Of a stretch of DNA of 64,000 bases, positions 23,238-33,676 are shown in pieces (positions within the stretch are counted from its first letter, which is position 1; each line of letters begins with the position of its first letter). Position numbers and translations under genes: made by a program. The notes below the pieces were generated by a model. The model was not told the DNA's origin. It was given only the letters and a program-made list of their open reading frames with translations, and ran no database searches. The DNA comes from Larimichthys crocea. Lineage: Eukaryota; Chordata; Actinopteri; Sciaenidae. Location of the stretch: NCBI RefSeq assembly GCF_000972845.2, contig NC_040027.1, positions 15,062,793 to 15,126,792 of the forward strand, written 5' to 3'.

Positions 23238-24304
23238 CTATAAAGACTTAATTTGTTGCACTTCTTTAGCTTAGAAACAAAGAGTATTCAAGAAATCAAC
23301 ACACAGAGTATGAGCACACGCTGTGTCTTCTTTCTTCTTTTCTCTGTGATAACGTCATATAAAACTGACTGATAACGCGTCACTCCTTTTTATGAAGAGG
23401 TGGTATGTGGTTCAAGAGGACCATCTGTCCTCTTTAACTGTACCCAATACCCACAATTATGTTGTCTCTGCAGTTATCAGCATAACTACACATACTGGAC
23501 ACATAATACTATATCTATATCTATGAATACTACTACTATGGTTAAGTTAGTGATTTATTATGAGTAGGCTACTGTATCCACAGTCACGTCTTATGCGCCT
23601 TATGGTGTTTATTAAAAGAATAACAACCATCTTAACTTGGCACAAGGAAACTCAACGGGAAATATTCCAGCCTAACTCAAACTCTTTGGCTGAATCCCGC
23701 CACCAAGTGAACACAACGACACACAGCGTGCCAAATACCGGAAATGATCCAGAGAATGATCTAAACAAATAAACAACCCGAGCTGTTTTTGACTTCCGCA
23801 AGTACTAAAAATATTACTAAACTGAAAAGTTATAACTCCAAGCATTAAATTTAAACCTAACTGGTTTTATTTTAGTTTGCTCATACCTGGACTTTACCTG
23901 TAGACGTCAAAGATAGGTATTTCCTCACGTTTCCATTCAAAAAATTACCCCTTCTTACTCAAGTTCAAACTTGCTTGTTTTGGTTCTCAACTGTACCAAA
24001 CTCTCCAAAGTCCTGCAGCTATTTTCCTACTATTATGCTATCCTTCTAATATTAGACATGAAAAGAGCCAATTGAAATAAAGCGAAACTGCAGATTAATC
24101 ACTTCAAACACAGTTAATACCCTTCTTTTATTGAAACAAGCAAACAAAAACAAAAAATCCGAAGCACAGCAAGCCCACGCCGGGTTATTGTGTAACGCGG
24201 AAATTCAGTTTCATTTTTGGTTAAACAATGTTTGACGTGCCAGCTAATGATGATGAAACTACTGACTCAGTAGCCACACAGACAAACAGAGAGAGTAGAA
24301 AAAC

Positions 24305-24336
24305 TCATTGCCAAGTGGAAACTCCTTTTTTATTAA
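24305..24336 (-). terminator. Putative poly(A) signal of the TNFSF4-like gene
   Basis: AATAAA lies on the minus strand at 24334-24329, about 1.5 kb after the stop. A weaker alternative (AATAAAATA) lies near 24550. Which one is used cannot be decided from sequence. Confidence 0.35.
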
Positions 24337-25845
24337 AGTTTCAACAGGTGATCAGTGCCTGAGCTTACATGAGGTAGCTACACAGTATATCCCCTGCATG
24401 ATTTATACACAGTGCCATTCTGATATCACATCATTATTTCACATTCACATGAAACTGTCGTAGCTCGTTTTGCAATCATGATGCTTATTTTCCAAATGCA
24501 AAGTTTCTCTTTTTAAACACACACTCTCTGTGTACAGGATGAATTAAATATTTTATTTACGACATAGTAGAGATAAAAAAAAAAAACAAACAAAACAAAA
24601 AAACATCAAACCAATTTAAGCAATAATGGCAGTGACCTTGTTTAAAGCTTGGGCCTGATGTTAAATCTGCCTATATTATGGTTTGACAAGAGTACAATAC
24701 AATGTGCCTTACAGTATCCTTAAAATTATCATTATCACAACATGGCTTATCATTGAAAATATCATAGCTTCACTAATACAATATATACAAAGAACCTCGC
24801 ATGATTGAATGCTCGATTCACACACACAAACATTACAAAAAAAAAACCAACAAGAAAAAACACTTTGAGTGCAGATACAATCAAAAGAGTGAAAGCTTTC
24901 AATCCATTCACCTCCTCCCTGGTCTTTTACCCTGAGCTGTCTGTGTGACTGCAGCATCAAACCTGTCTGATATGTGATCTGATATGTATCTGATGTGCGT
25001 GTTTAGCTCCCCAGGGACACCAGACATACTCAAACAAACAAAAGACATGTTATTCACAGAAAAAGGCACTGACAGTAAACAGGTCAGACTGTTGTTGTTG
25101 TGGTAAACTGAACCAGTCCGGTAATCCGCAGGAGTTAAACCCTGGCAGGTTAGCCGTGCAGCACACAGAAAGTTTTTTTTGAGACTCAGATCGGAGCTTT
25201 GCAGGAGATGCACCAATAACAAATACATTCATTAGGTACTACATAACTTGGTACTATTATAGTGAAATAAAGTACTGAAAGTATAGTATGTTAGCTATAT
25301 TGTATGTATTAAAACAAACAAAAAAAGGCACCTGAGGAGTGCAAAACCCTCAAATACACACTCTTTACATCCGTATAAAAAACGCTTTAAGGTCCCGATA
25401 TCGCTGCAATAACTGTTGCAGAGTGCTTATAAAATGGTAAATAAATTTGAAGAAATAAAAAAAAGTAATAAGTAAAATTTTCCTGATAATTCATAATCAA
25501 ATCAAATAATCAGTTGGCTGATTAATCGATAAAGAAGATAACCACGTACTGTATGTATTCCAAATCTACAATGAGAATTGTGAATCACCACTGCCAAAAT
25601 CATGACATTTGCTAGGACTGCACACACAAGTTGTCAATTTCTTGCTGACAGCCGAACTAACAGAAGCATCGCTCCCTTGTTCGAGGTAATAAACAAAACA
25701 GAAGAGAGTCTGTCAACACAATTCATGCCATCAGTGTGAGTCCTGTTTAGTGTGTCTCTCCTCACAGCTGCAGATGAACGCGAGCACCCTTCCTGATCCC
25801 AGTTGGCTCTGGTCTTTTTTCTTCAGAGCGTTAATTTGCTCCTCA

Positions 25846-26207
25846 TTAGATTTCACACCGTGTCCCCAGCAGATAGCTCAGGCCCACAGTCACGTTCTTT
25901 AACTTGAACCCCTCTGGTGCGTACAACCGCAGACTGGCCTGGTTCTTTGCTTTGAGATAGGCTATACTATGGAGCCCACTGCAGTCCTCTGCTGACGTAT
26001 TCATCATGACGGAGGCGATGGGAACGCTCTCCACCACCTGCAGCTGCAGCATCCCTGTGACATTCGTACGGTACAGACTCCTGTAGCATGCGTACATATA
26101 CAAAACGTAGGGTCCAGTGCATTTGATGGAGATCTTGTCTTTCCCAATCAGATCCACCTTGTTGTTGCTGTAAATGTCAAACTCCAGCGTCTTGTTGCGA
26201 GAGATTG
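25846..26207 (-). CDS. TNFSF4-like exon 3
   Basis: It begins after a CATCCAG acceptor, completes Ala72 and runs to TAA. It encodes the TNF-homology domain with its four cysteines. Confidence 0.8.
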
Positions 26208-28053
26208 CTGGATGGTGAAATGTGGAGGTGGAGGTGGCGCATGAGGCAGAGAGGAAAAGAAAAAAAACAAAACAGCGTTGAACAAAATGATATAAAAGTT
26301 TAAATAATAAGAAAATACAGTTTGTGTTTTGGTTACTCACCTCCAGTGGACACAAACTCTATGTGTATGTTACCCTCCTGTAAAGAAAAGACACAATTAG
26401 AAGAATAGTACCTTCGTTGACCTTCCAGCTGTTCTGATGTTTGCTTTTCACTGCCATTATGACTCTGATGTTACAAATGTCGGTGTTTTGGTTTTTTTTT
26501 TTTTTTTTTTACTTTAAAGGTCACACGGCTCTGTACCCTTGAGGTTCGAATCTAGGAAGCACAAAGCTTGTTTGTTTGTTGAGGTTGTGAAGTGACATGG
26601 TGTGAAAATACTTAGGCAGGCTGACAGAAACTAGGGAAAGTCTCACTTTCACGTTTGAATAATATCTGTAGTGAGAGTAGCATCGCAGCGATAAACACCA
26701 GAGCCTAAATGTAGAACAAATGTTAGTCATTAAAATAATCATACAGTAACCGTGCAGACATGTCTATGCAGATAAATCAGTCATCCAGGTCATAGGATAT
26801 CTGGAGAGACTCAAAACTTCTATAACAGGGTCATTCCTGCAGCGCTGCTCTATCACGCTCAGGCAAACTTTAAAAAAATAAATAAATATGACTCAGGATT
26901 TAATATTAAGACTGAAAACCAGAACTAAAAGTGGCACTTTTGGAGACGGTTAGTTAGTTCTGTATGTGAGAGATGCAATGTGGCATCCTGTCAGCATACG
27001 CTTGAATATGAAGTCTCCAATTTACTGGGATTTTCTAGCATCCGACAGCGACAGGCTTAAATGCAAATTCAAAATGTGATATCTGATTGTGTCATAACGT
27101 CTAAATGTTACTCTGCAGCTTTTGAAATACGAACAAGTGAAAGAACAGCTCCCGATAAAAAAAAAATCTCAAGTACAAGAAGAAACTACTTATCGCAGCC
27201 CCCCTTTCAATTCTAAATTCTATAAATACGTCTTTGATGCGAGCACAGGTTGCAGAGTCTGCAGCCTCTTTGCTCCTGTGTGCGCATGCATGACCCAGAC
27301 ATTTCCTCAAACACATGAGATGAATGAAACAAAGCTGCGCTGAGGAGGGGGGGAGTTTCCATTCAATGTACCAAAAAAGAAAAAAGAAAAAAAGATAAAG
27401 TTTGCCTGTTGAAATAAAAAAACGTGGGTGTATTTTGGTATCATCTCAGATCACTGTCACATCCTTTAACACAGCGGCTTTAGGACACTCATTGAACTGG
27501 GTTTAATACATGTTTGAATTACTTTGAGCAGAAGCAGAGGAGGTTAAAGTCTGGATGTACTTTTTTTGGGGGGGGTTAAGAAGCAAACACAACCTCAACT
27601 GACCTCATATGCCTAGTTTACAGTTACTATGGAGGAGTTAAGAACAAACAGTGTTGTTTGTTTGATACAGATATCATGTGCTTGGAATAAACCAACACTG
27701 ACAGCAGCAGTGGTTTGAAAGTGTCTAAGAAAGTTGAATTAATACTACACTATATATTGAAATGAATGAAACATGACGCCTGAGATCTCAGTACACATGA
27801 TAACATGCTGCAATGAACTGATGGAAGTAACAGTAACAGTGCGCATCCCTCCCCATCCCCTCCTCAGTGTACTCACCGGCACCTGATAAACCTCCCAGTA
27901 AACGTAAAGCGTGACAACGAGGCACGCGGCCACCAGCAGGTTCTGCAAGACGACCACCACCGTGAGCGTGCTCGTGCGGTTGTGCCGGTGGACCACGCGG
28001 CCGCCGACGCCGCCGCCACCACATTCAGCATCCGTCTTCCTCCGGTCCATCAT
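25846..28053 (-). CDS. TNF-superfamily ligand, TNFSF4 (OX40L)-like
   Basis: Three exons (28053-27877, 26377-26341, 26207-25846) join in phase into a 191-aa type II membrane protein. Residues 1-30 are a Gly/Arg-rich tail, about 31-53 a membrane segment, and 72-191 a TNF-homology domain. The domain aligns with human OX40L: ISIKCTGPYVLYM at the first cysteine strand, SIAYLKAKNQASLRLYAP in the middle, and a C-terminal TRCEI matching the mammalian cysteine three residues from the end. Cys101 and Cys189 correspond to the pair disulfide-bonded in human OX40L. Cys112 and Cys147 are extra. There are four ectodomain sequons (Asn76, 120, 141, 176). Known role of the family: co-stimulation of activated T cells through OX40. 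Orthology is inferred from sequence, exon plan and neighbours. Confidence 0.78.
26341..26377 (-). CDS. TNFSF4-like exon 2
   Basis: A 37-base exon between a TTTACAG acceptor and a GTGAGT donor. It encodes EGNIHIEFVSTG, comparable with the IKVQF strand of human OX40L, and ends in phase 1. Confidence 0.75.
27877..28053 (-). CDS. TNFSF4-like exon 1
   Basis: Residues 1-59, from ATG ATG at 28053 to a CCG|GTGAGT donor, phase 0. The second ATG at 28050 is an equally good start. Includes a GGGGVGGR tract and the membrane segment. Local GC content is high, which could mark a small CpG-rich start region. Confidence 0.78.
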
Positions 28054-28099
28054 GCAGTGTGTGCGCCCTTCAGGATCTCAGCGAGGCTTTTAACAACGA

Positions 28100-29365
28100 G
28101 TGGGTAAGGTGAAAAGGAGGGGAGTGACTGGAAAGAAACCGCTCGTGATCTACTCTTTATTTTGTATGTGGGTGGGGGGATGGATGCAAGCGCGCCCGTG
28201 AGACGCGCACGCACGCACACACACACACACACTTTTAAAGCTGAAGGGGAGAATCAGGAGTGAAACCAGCGCGGCGCATCGGGAGCTGATTGGCTGATAA
28301 TGCAGACTCACAGTGAGATGTTGGGTACGCGATCTCGAGTGCAACCTCCCACATCAAATGTACGCTTCAATCACGGTTGTGTTCCCATAAGATTCGTCAG
28401 GGGGTGTAAGGGACAGACATGAACCGGGGCTGAGGACGATGAACTCTAACTTGGTTATAGGAAACCAGAGACAGACGCGGTCGTGTGACAAACAGTTTAC
28501 TGTAGTACCCTCTCGTGTGATGTCAGAGTCTAGTTTCAGTCTTCACAGCATCCAACTTTTGAGCTGTGAAAAAAGTGGTCTGCCTTCATCACACCGACTT
28601 ATAATAACTTGTAATGTTTAAAGCACAAAAGTGTGCACTTGTAACTGAATACACCTTTTTTTCACAGTGGTCATGTTGACATGAAAAAGTAGGGTCAACA
28701 CAGGTGATACAACAAGGTCCAACAAGGTGCTTGGATGGAAACCCTGTGCTATAATAAAGGGAATAAAGCCCTTAATTAGTATCATTGGAAACATCTAAAT
28801 TGATTTCATGAAACAATGGGTGCTGTGAAAAAGGTCTACAACCACATCATAAACACCCCCACCTCCTCATTCCTGCCACTTTATTATTATTATTTTATAG
28901 CTAAGGTATCTAAAGTTTTTCCTTGCCACCGTCTCCAGATACTTGCTCATGGTGGGAATGGTTGGGTCTCTGTACGTAATATTACAAACAGTCCAATCAA
29001 GATCACAGACAGTATATGTAGAAGGTTTCTGAAGGCTGTGGCTCGTCTGAGGAGCTGAGGCTGGTTGCTCAAACCTCAAACATGCCATCTGTAATGGCAC
29101 CCACGCTGTTAAATATGCATGACTTTAAGCCTTAATATCATTTGCATGGGTGAGTTAAGAGAAAAGTTAAAGTTATAGAAGGTCAGTCTCGGTGTAGTTG
29201 TCACAGAACGGGGAAATTATCAATAGAGACCAGAACTTCCTTTCATAGCCACACAGAGGTGAAGAAATGCCACAGAGGTTGTAACTTGGTGTACTCTACT
29301 TTGGAAAAAGTCATGAGATAACTTCTGTTATGATACGGTGCTATATAAATAAAAATTTGACTTAT
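28100..29365. other. Upstream region of the TNFSF4-like gene
   Basis: No exon is supported. It includes a CA-rich run near 28212-28231 and a GGCACCCACGCTG...ACTTTAAGCCTTAATAT stretch at about 29096-29140 that recurs in fish repeats. Confidence 0.45.
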
Positions 29366-29369
29366 TTTA

Positions 29370-29850
29370 AGTAGTAGTTTGACATATTGGGAAATTCTCT
29401 CCGTGCTTGTAAGTCAGATCAGAAGGTCGATACCACTCTCATGTCTGTACACTAGATATTAAGCCTCTGAAATAAGTACCAGCCGTGGGTGTTAATGATG
29501 GGAGCAAAGGACAGACAGAACTTAAAGCGTCCACAGCTCAGCATGGATGGATTTCACACTGGAGTCACCGAAAGCCTTAGTGTAATATTTCTTTTTTTCC
29601 ACCCCATCATCGTGATCAATATCCAACGACTGACACAGGAAACAGAAATACCACCCTTCCAACTGTAAAACCGATCCCAGTGCGATTTTTTCTCTGCATA
29701 CTAATTAGGTAGTCGGTGTGTTGTGGCCCTGGAACAACCGCAACCAGAGCGCTGGGTTTTCCCCTGCTTCCACTATTTATGCTAAGCTAAGCTAATCGAC
29801 CAACCAGCTGTAGCAACGTTCAGCGAGTGGGTCTATCGAAAAGAATATGC
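29370..29850. repeat. Teleost interspersed repeat
   Basis: It runs from GTTTGACATATTGGGAAAT through a GATACCACTCTCATGTCTGT block to GCTAAGCTAAGCTAAT near 29785. These are hallmark phrases of an abundant fish repeat. No coding capacity; the family is unassigned. Confidence 0.55.
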
Positions 29851-30387
29851 ACCATGTAAACACAACCGAAACATTAAAAGGGGGTATTAGATTTAACAGC
29901 CTAAAGTTAACTAAACAAATGTCTGTATACTGCTTGTTTCATGTGTGCAGTTCACCTGTTCAGTGTGAAATTACATAAGGGTTGTAGTGTAGGATGTAAA
30001 GATTATATAAATTAACCTAGAGGGACATCTAGTGTCTGTGGTACATAGTAATGACTTATGAACTTTTATAACTAGGCTCAAGAACGAAGATCACACCTTG
30101 AACTTATCTCATTTCCACACCAATGTGCACTTCACCCACCTTATCTGTTCATTCCCTCAGTTTTTACATCCCTCCACCCAAAAAACTGTTTAAAAAAACC
30201 CCCAAAACTAATCGCTCCAGCTTTTCCATTCTTCCTCTTTTTCGATCAAATACAGGGACCATGGAGCGATTGCGAGACGAAGAGTCCCTTTCCCTTTCGA
30301 ACTTCTCCATCCGTCTACGACGCCTGATTTCTCCTCTCACCGCCTGCTACTGTACTTTCTCTTTGTTCATCCTCATCCACAACATTC

Positions 30388-30656
30388 AACAAACCTTATT
30401 TAAATCTAAATCCATATTGGTCTTTGTTAGCGAAAGTACTAGTATCACTTCCCCGTGTATTACTCATGAAAAGTCAAACGACAAAGGCTCAACTGTTGAA
30501 TGGGATGATGACATCTTTGGGGACAAACATACAGACAAAAAAACTCAGTGTTGTCCCTCGAAGCATATTCAGCATTTACTCTGACATGCCCTAACAAGCT
30601 ATAACAAGCCCCAACATGACAAAACACGTTTTAATATTTTGGTACATGTCCCAAGT
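30388..30656 (+). mobile_element. Orphan piggyBac 5'-region fragment
   Basis: This stretch is the reverse complement of 37636-37878, the leader region of the piggyBac relic in fam20b, up to the first transposase codons. Similarity stops abruptly at TACATGTCCCA. This copy keeps about 30 bases (near 30450-30480) and about 9 bases (near 30511) missing from the other copy. It carries no transposase. Confidence 0.7.
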
Positions 30657-30659
30657 AGA

Positions 30660-32100
30660 ACACCTGCTGAGGTTAAACGAAACAGATGCCCTACATCATC
30701 TGTCAGGTTGGCCACAAACACAAATGGAGGCTGGATGTGGCAGCAAGAAAAAAAGCCGGCAGCTGAGACGCAAAACATCTGCATGTGGGATAGAGGGGAC
30801 ATGCCACATGGTTTCACAGCTTTCAAGTTTCCTCCTCTGTAGGCAAAGACAACAAAACTCACTCAGACCAGAGTTTATGGGTATAGATTTTGTAGCCACG
30901 ATACCACCGGTAAAAAGGCTTAACAAACAAGATGAAGTAAATGTCAAGTGATAAGGACGAGCTCCTGTGGTGGAAGATGATCTGTAACAGAAGCAGCTCT
31001 TGTCAAATGGGGAAATCCATCCAAGTACTGCGACAACCGTTCGATCTGTTCGCAGGTAGCAAATATTCATTCAAGGAATCAGAGGCAGGGTCAGGCTGTC
31101 AAGAGTCACTTTGGACATGTCGGGTAATTCAATTTCAACTGACATCAAGGGCAAAAGGATTAGGAAACTTTGACTTTGTGGAAGAAAAGTGCGATGGTTA
31201 ATCATCAACAGCCCACACACATCCTTTTCAACATACCCCTACACCTTAAGTGTGTGAACATGATGTGAAACTGAGGATTAAAGTCTGCTCGACATCTACA
31301 GTTAGCTTAAAGTAGAAAGATAAAAATCAGAGTAACATTTAGACATGCTGTCTCTGTTTACAGCTCCCGGCTCATAGACAGCTGCCGTCAGAGTCTGTAC
31401 AACGCCAGGAGGATCAGACACATTAACACAGCTGGATGTCACTCACAGGTGTGCAAACCACAACTGAAAACACCTTGCGACCTCAGTCATCAAAGTTCGT
31501 ATTCAAAGTTTGTGGATTTTATTTTGTTGTGACGCACAAAGTGCATTCGCAAGCGTCTCTGCAGACGACACAGACGACCAATATCTGATCTAAGTTGATG
31601 CTAGAAATCAGACAGGGCGAGTGAGACAGACGACGCGATGTGCTCAATTTGTTGTCATTTGCAATCAAATCTCTGACTAATACGTGGCTAAAGAGAGTTA
31701 CTGGCACCTTAAATTTAGTGGATGAGAAGTGATTTAAATTTAGACAAATGACTTTTCTTTCTTTTCTTTCTTTCTTTGTTTCTTTCTTTCTTACAGAAAC
31801 TGACACTATAAAGAGATTAAAACAAAAAAACAACTAAACCTATTTATTATAAACCAAATGTTAACTATCACCAGTGGATTCTAGATATGACTGTAATCAC
31901 ATCCGAGATCCAATCTGACTAAGATAAAAATATCTGAAAGACTAAAAGTAAGAGTTAAGTGAAAGTCCCTTCCAGCGTAAACACCACAAACAAGCGAGAG
32001 CGCAGATGCAAATTTTCAAAACAGACCGTGTGCTTTTTCACAAGTGATGTGTGAAGTCATAAGTATGAAGTGTGGGTGAACACACGAGGGGGAAAGATGA
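30660..32100. other. Intergenic or distal 3' UTR of fam20b
   Basis: No coding exon is supported. There is a (TTTC)n tract at about 31747-31792 and minus-strand AATAAA at 31523-31518. The CAG-to-GTGTGC bounded frame at 31373-31441 was considered and not accepted. Confidence 0.4.
31747..31792. repeat. (TTTC)n simple repeat
   Basis: Imperfect tetranucleotide pyrimidine run. Confidence 0.85.
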
Positions 32101-32106
32101 CAGGCC

Positions 32107-32134
<28 letters not shown>
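32107..32134. repeat. Poly(A) run of 28
   Basis: Uninterrupted A tract on the plus strand, possibly the tail of an old retroposed element; no recognisable body lies to its left. Confidence 0.8.
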
Positions 32135-32137
<3 letters not shown>

Positions 32138-32789
32138 CAATTAAATAGATCATAGTTTAATGCTGAAGATTACCCACACGGCGGATCTCTGTGTTCCCTT
32201 CACTTCAAGTCTGTCACGTCAGTAGCTTTTCTTATTTACGGCACAATATGGCACTCCATTCGCACACTCACACTCACACTCGCACACCCACACCACACAC
32301 CCTTAAGTTTATTTAATATTATAATCCACAAATGTATATTCTTTCGTCTCATAGTTCTATGTCACTACTTAGTTAAATATTTACACATTGACGGGGCAGG
32401 GAGTTTGTTTTGATTTCCTTTCGATCAAAGTTCAATTTCAGTTCATGAAAAAAAAAAAAGTTTCAGTTTCTTGGACTGTAAACTCCAACTGAACGCAGCG
32501 TCCTCCTTCCTGCTCCTGTGAGTGTGTACAGGCTCCGTCTCCTCCTCCTCAGGTCCGATTCAGACCAAACCAGGTGCTGCGGTGAAAATGCAGGTTGCCC
32601 CTGTTTATTTGATCGGGCCGTATTGTGTTTAGGCTGCGGCGTTGTGCAACCAAAAAGTGACCTGCGGCGAAGGAGTTGAGCTATTTTCAACTTTTAGGGA
32701 AATGAAACCAGATATCATGCTGCGTCAGAGCGCTCAAAAGCCTCGACAGACAGCCTGAAATGTTACTGAAACAGTGTACCGTCCAGGTG

Positions 32790-32815
32790 GACCTCATGAT
32801 ACTCTTTATTTCACG
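32790..32815 (-). terminator. Candidate poly(A) signal of fam20b
   Basis: AATAAA on the minus strand at 32810-32805, about 640 bases after the stop. A further signal at 31523-31518 would give a 1.9 kb 3' UTR; the choice is open. Confidence 0.3.
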
Positions 32816-33444
32816 TACCAGCTTCTACATCTGTCTGACTCGCACAGAGAATTTTCCTTTTGGTTTGTGTCCGATGGTTTGACCGACATAGACAGTGAAT
32901 GACTTAGATGGAGCGCAGAGAGCAAGAAAGCCGATGAATCAGACAAATAGTTATTTTCTGACTGTTTCATAATTAAGCATAACTAAGCATAAATAAACAC
33001 ACTGCCGCACAGAGCTGAGGTGAATCACTGCGATGCCTGATTTGGTCTGAATACAGCCGTGGTTGACTCAGAAGGAAAAGCCGGACTGGGCGGGAGAATT
33101 TAGCGCAGAGCAGGAGTGTCATCATAACCAGTAGTATTAGATGGAGAGGCTCTTACAGCAGATACTGTCTTATAGTGTACAACAGTCCTGAGAAAAAAGT
33201 TTATATAGTTGAAGGTGACGCCACTTTGAATCCAGCGATTCCCTTTTTCCAGTCTTATCAGAGTGACAAACAAGAAGAGGACAAGGAGGGGGAAGAAGGA
33301 AGTCTTTGTGCCACCCTGTTGATCCATTTGCTCACTCTGCATCTCCTTCTCCAACACCAGGGCTGATCCACTTCCTCCTGTCCAAGCTCGGGAAGTAAAG
33401 TCCTGGCTCTTCCTGCTCCTCTGTTTTCTCATGTCCCTTGTTTT

Positions 33445-33676
33445 CTAAGGATGTGGGAGGTTCATTCGGTCTTCTATTAGAGTGTTGTCGGGGCCCTGGG
33501 CCTCCATACACTGCTTGACAGTTGCTATGACTCCAGAGAGACGCCTGTCCAGGGCTGCCAGGTGTGGCTCTGCCAGGACCGGTTGAATAGGGTCGAATCC
33601 CAGCGCCTGCCGCATCGCTGAGCTCAGAGCTCCGCTTCTCAGCAGGTTTAACCTGTTCCATGTGGACACACGGATC
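33445..33676 (-). CDS. fam20b: fam20b coding exon 8
   Basis: Completes Met333, then [12 protein letters not shown] through the C terminus [11 protein letters not shown] and TAG at 33447-33445. Confidence 0.95.

Larger units (their letters stand above)
18030..24300. other. Intergenic between the two TNF ligand genes
   Basis: No exon is supported. It contains a (GT)n run at about 18932-18957, two copies of a diverged repeat (20610-20775 and 21526-21670) and a hAT-type MITE at 22665-23237. Confidence 0.5.

Noticed and set aside
27788..28024. Arg/Pro-rich minus-strand frame
   Set aside because: It is the shifted-frame shadow of TNFSF4-like exon 1 in a GC-rich stretch.
30616..30951. 111-codon plus-strand frame next to the piggyBac fragment
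   Set aside because: Begins inside the transposon leader and shows no domain.
31373..31441. Plus-strand open stretch between a TTTACAG acceptor and a CACAG|GTGTGC donor
   Set aside because: Splice sites look good and the frame is open, but no neighbouring exon in a compatible frame or family match was found.
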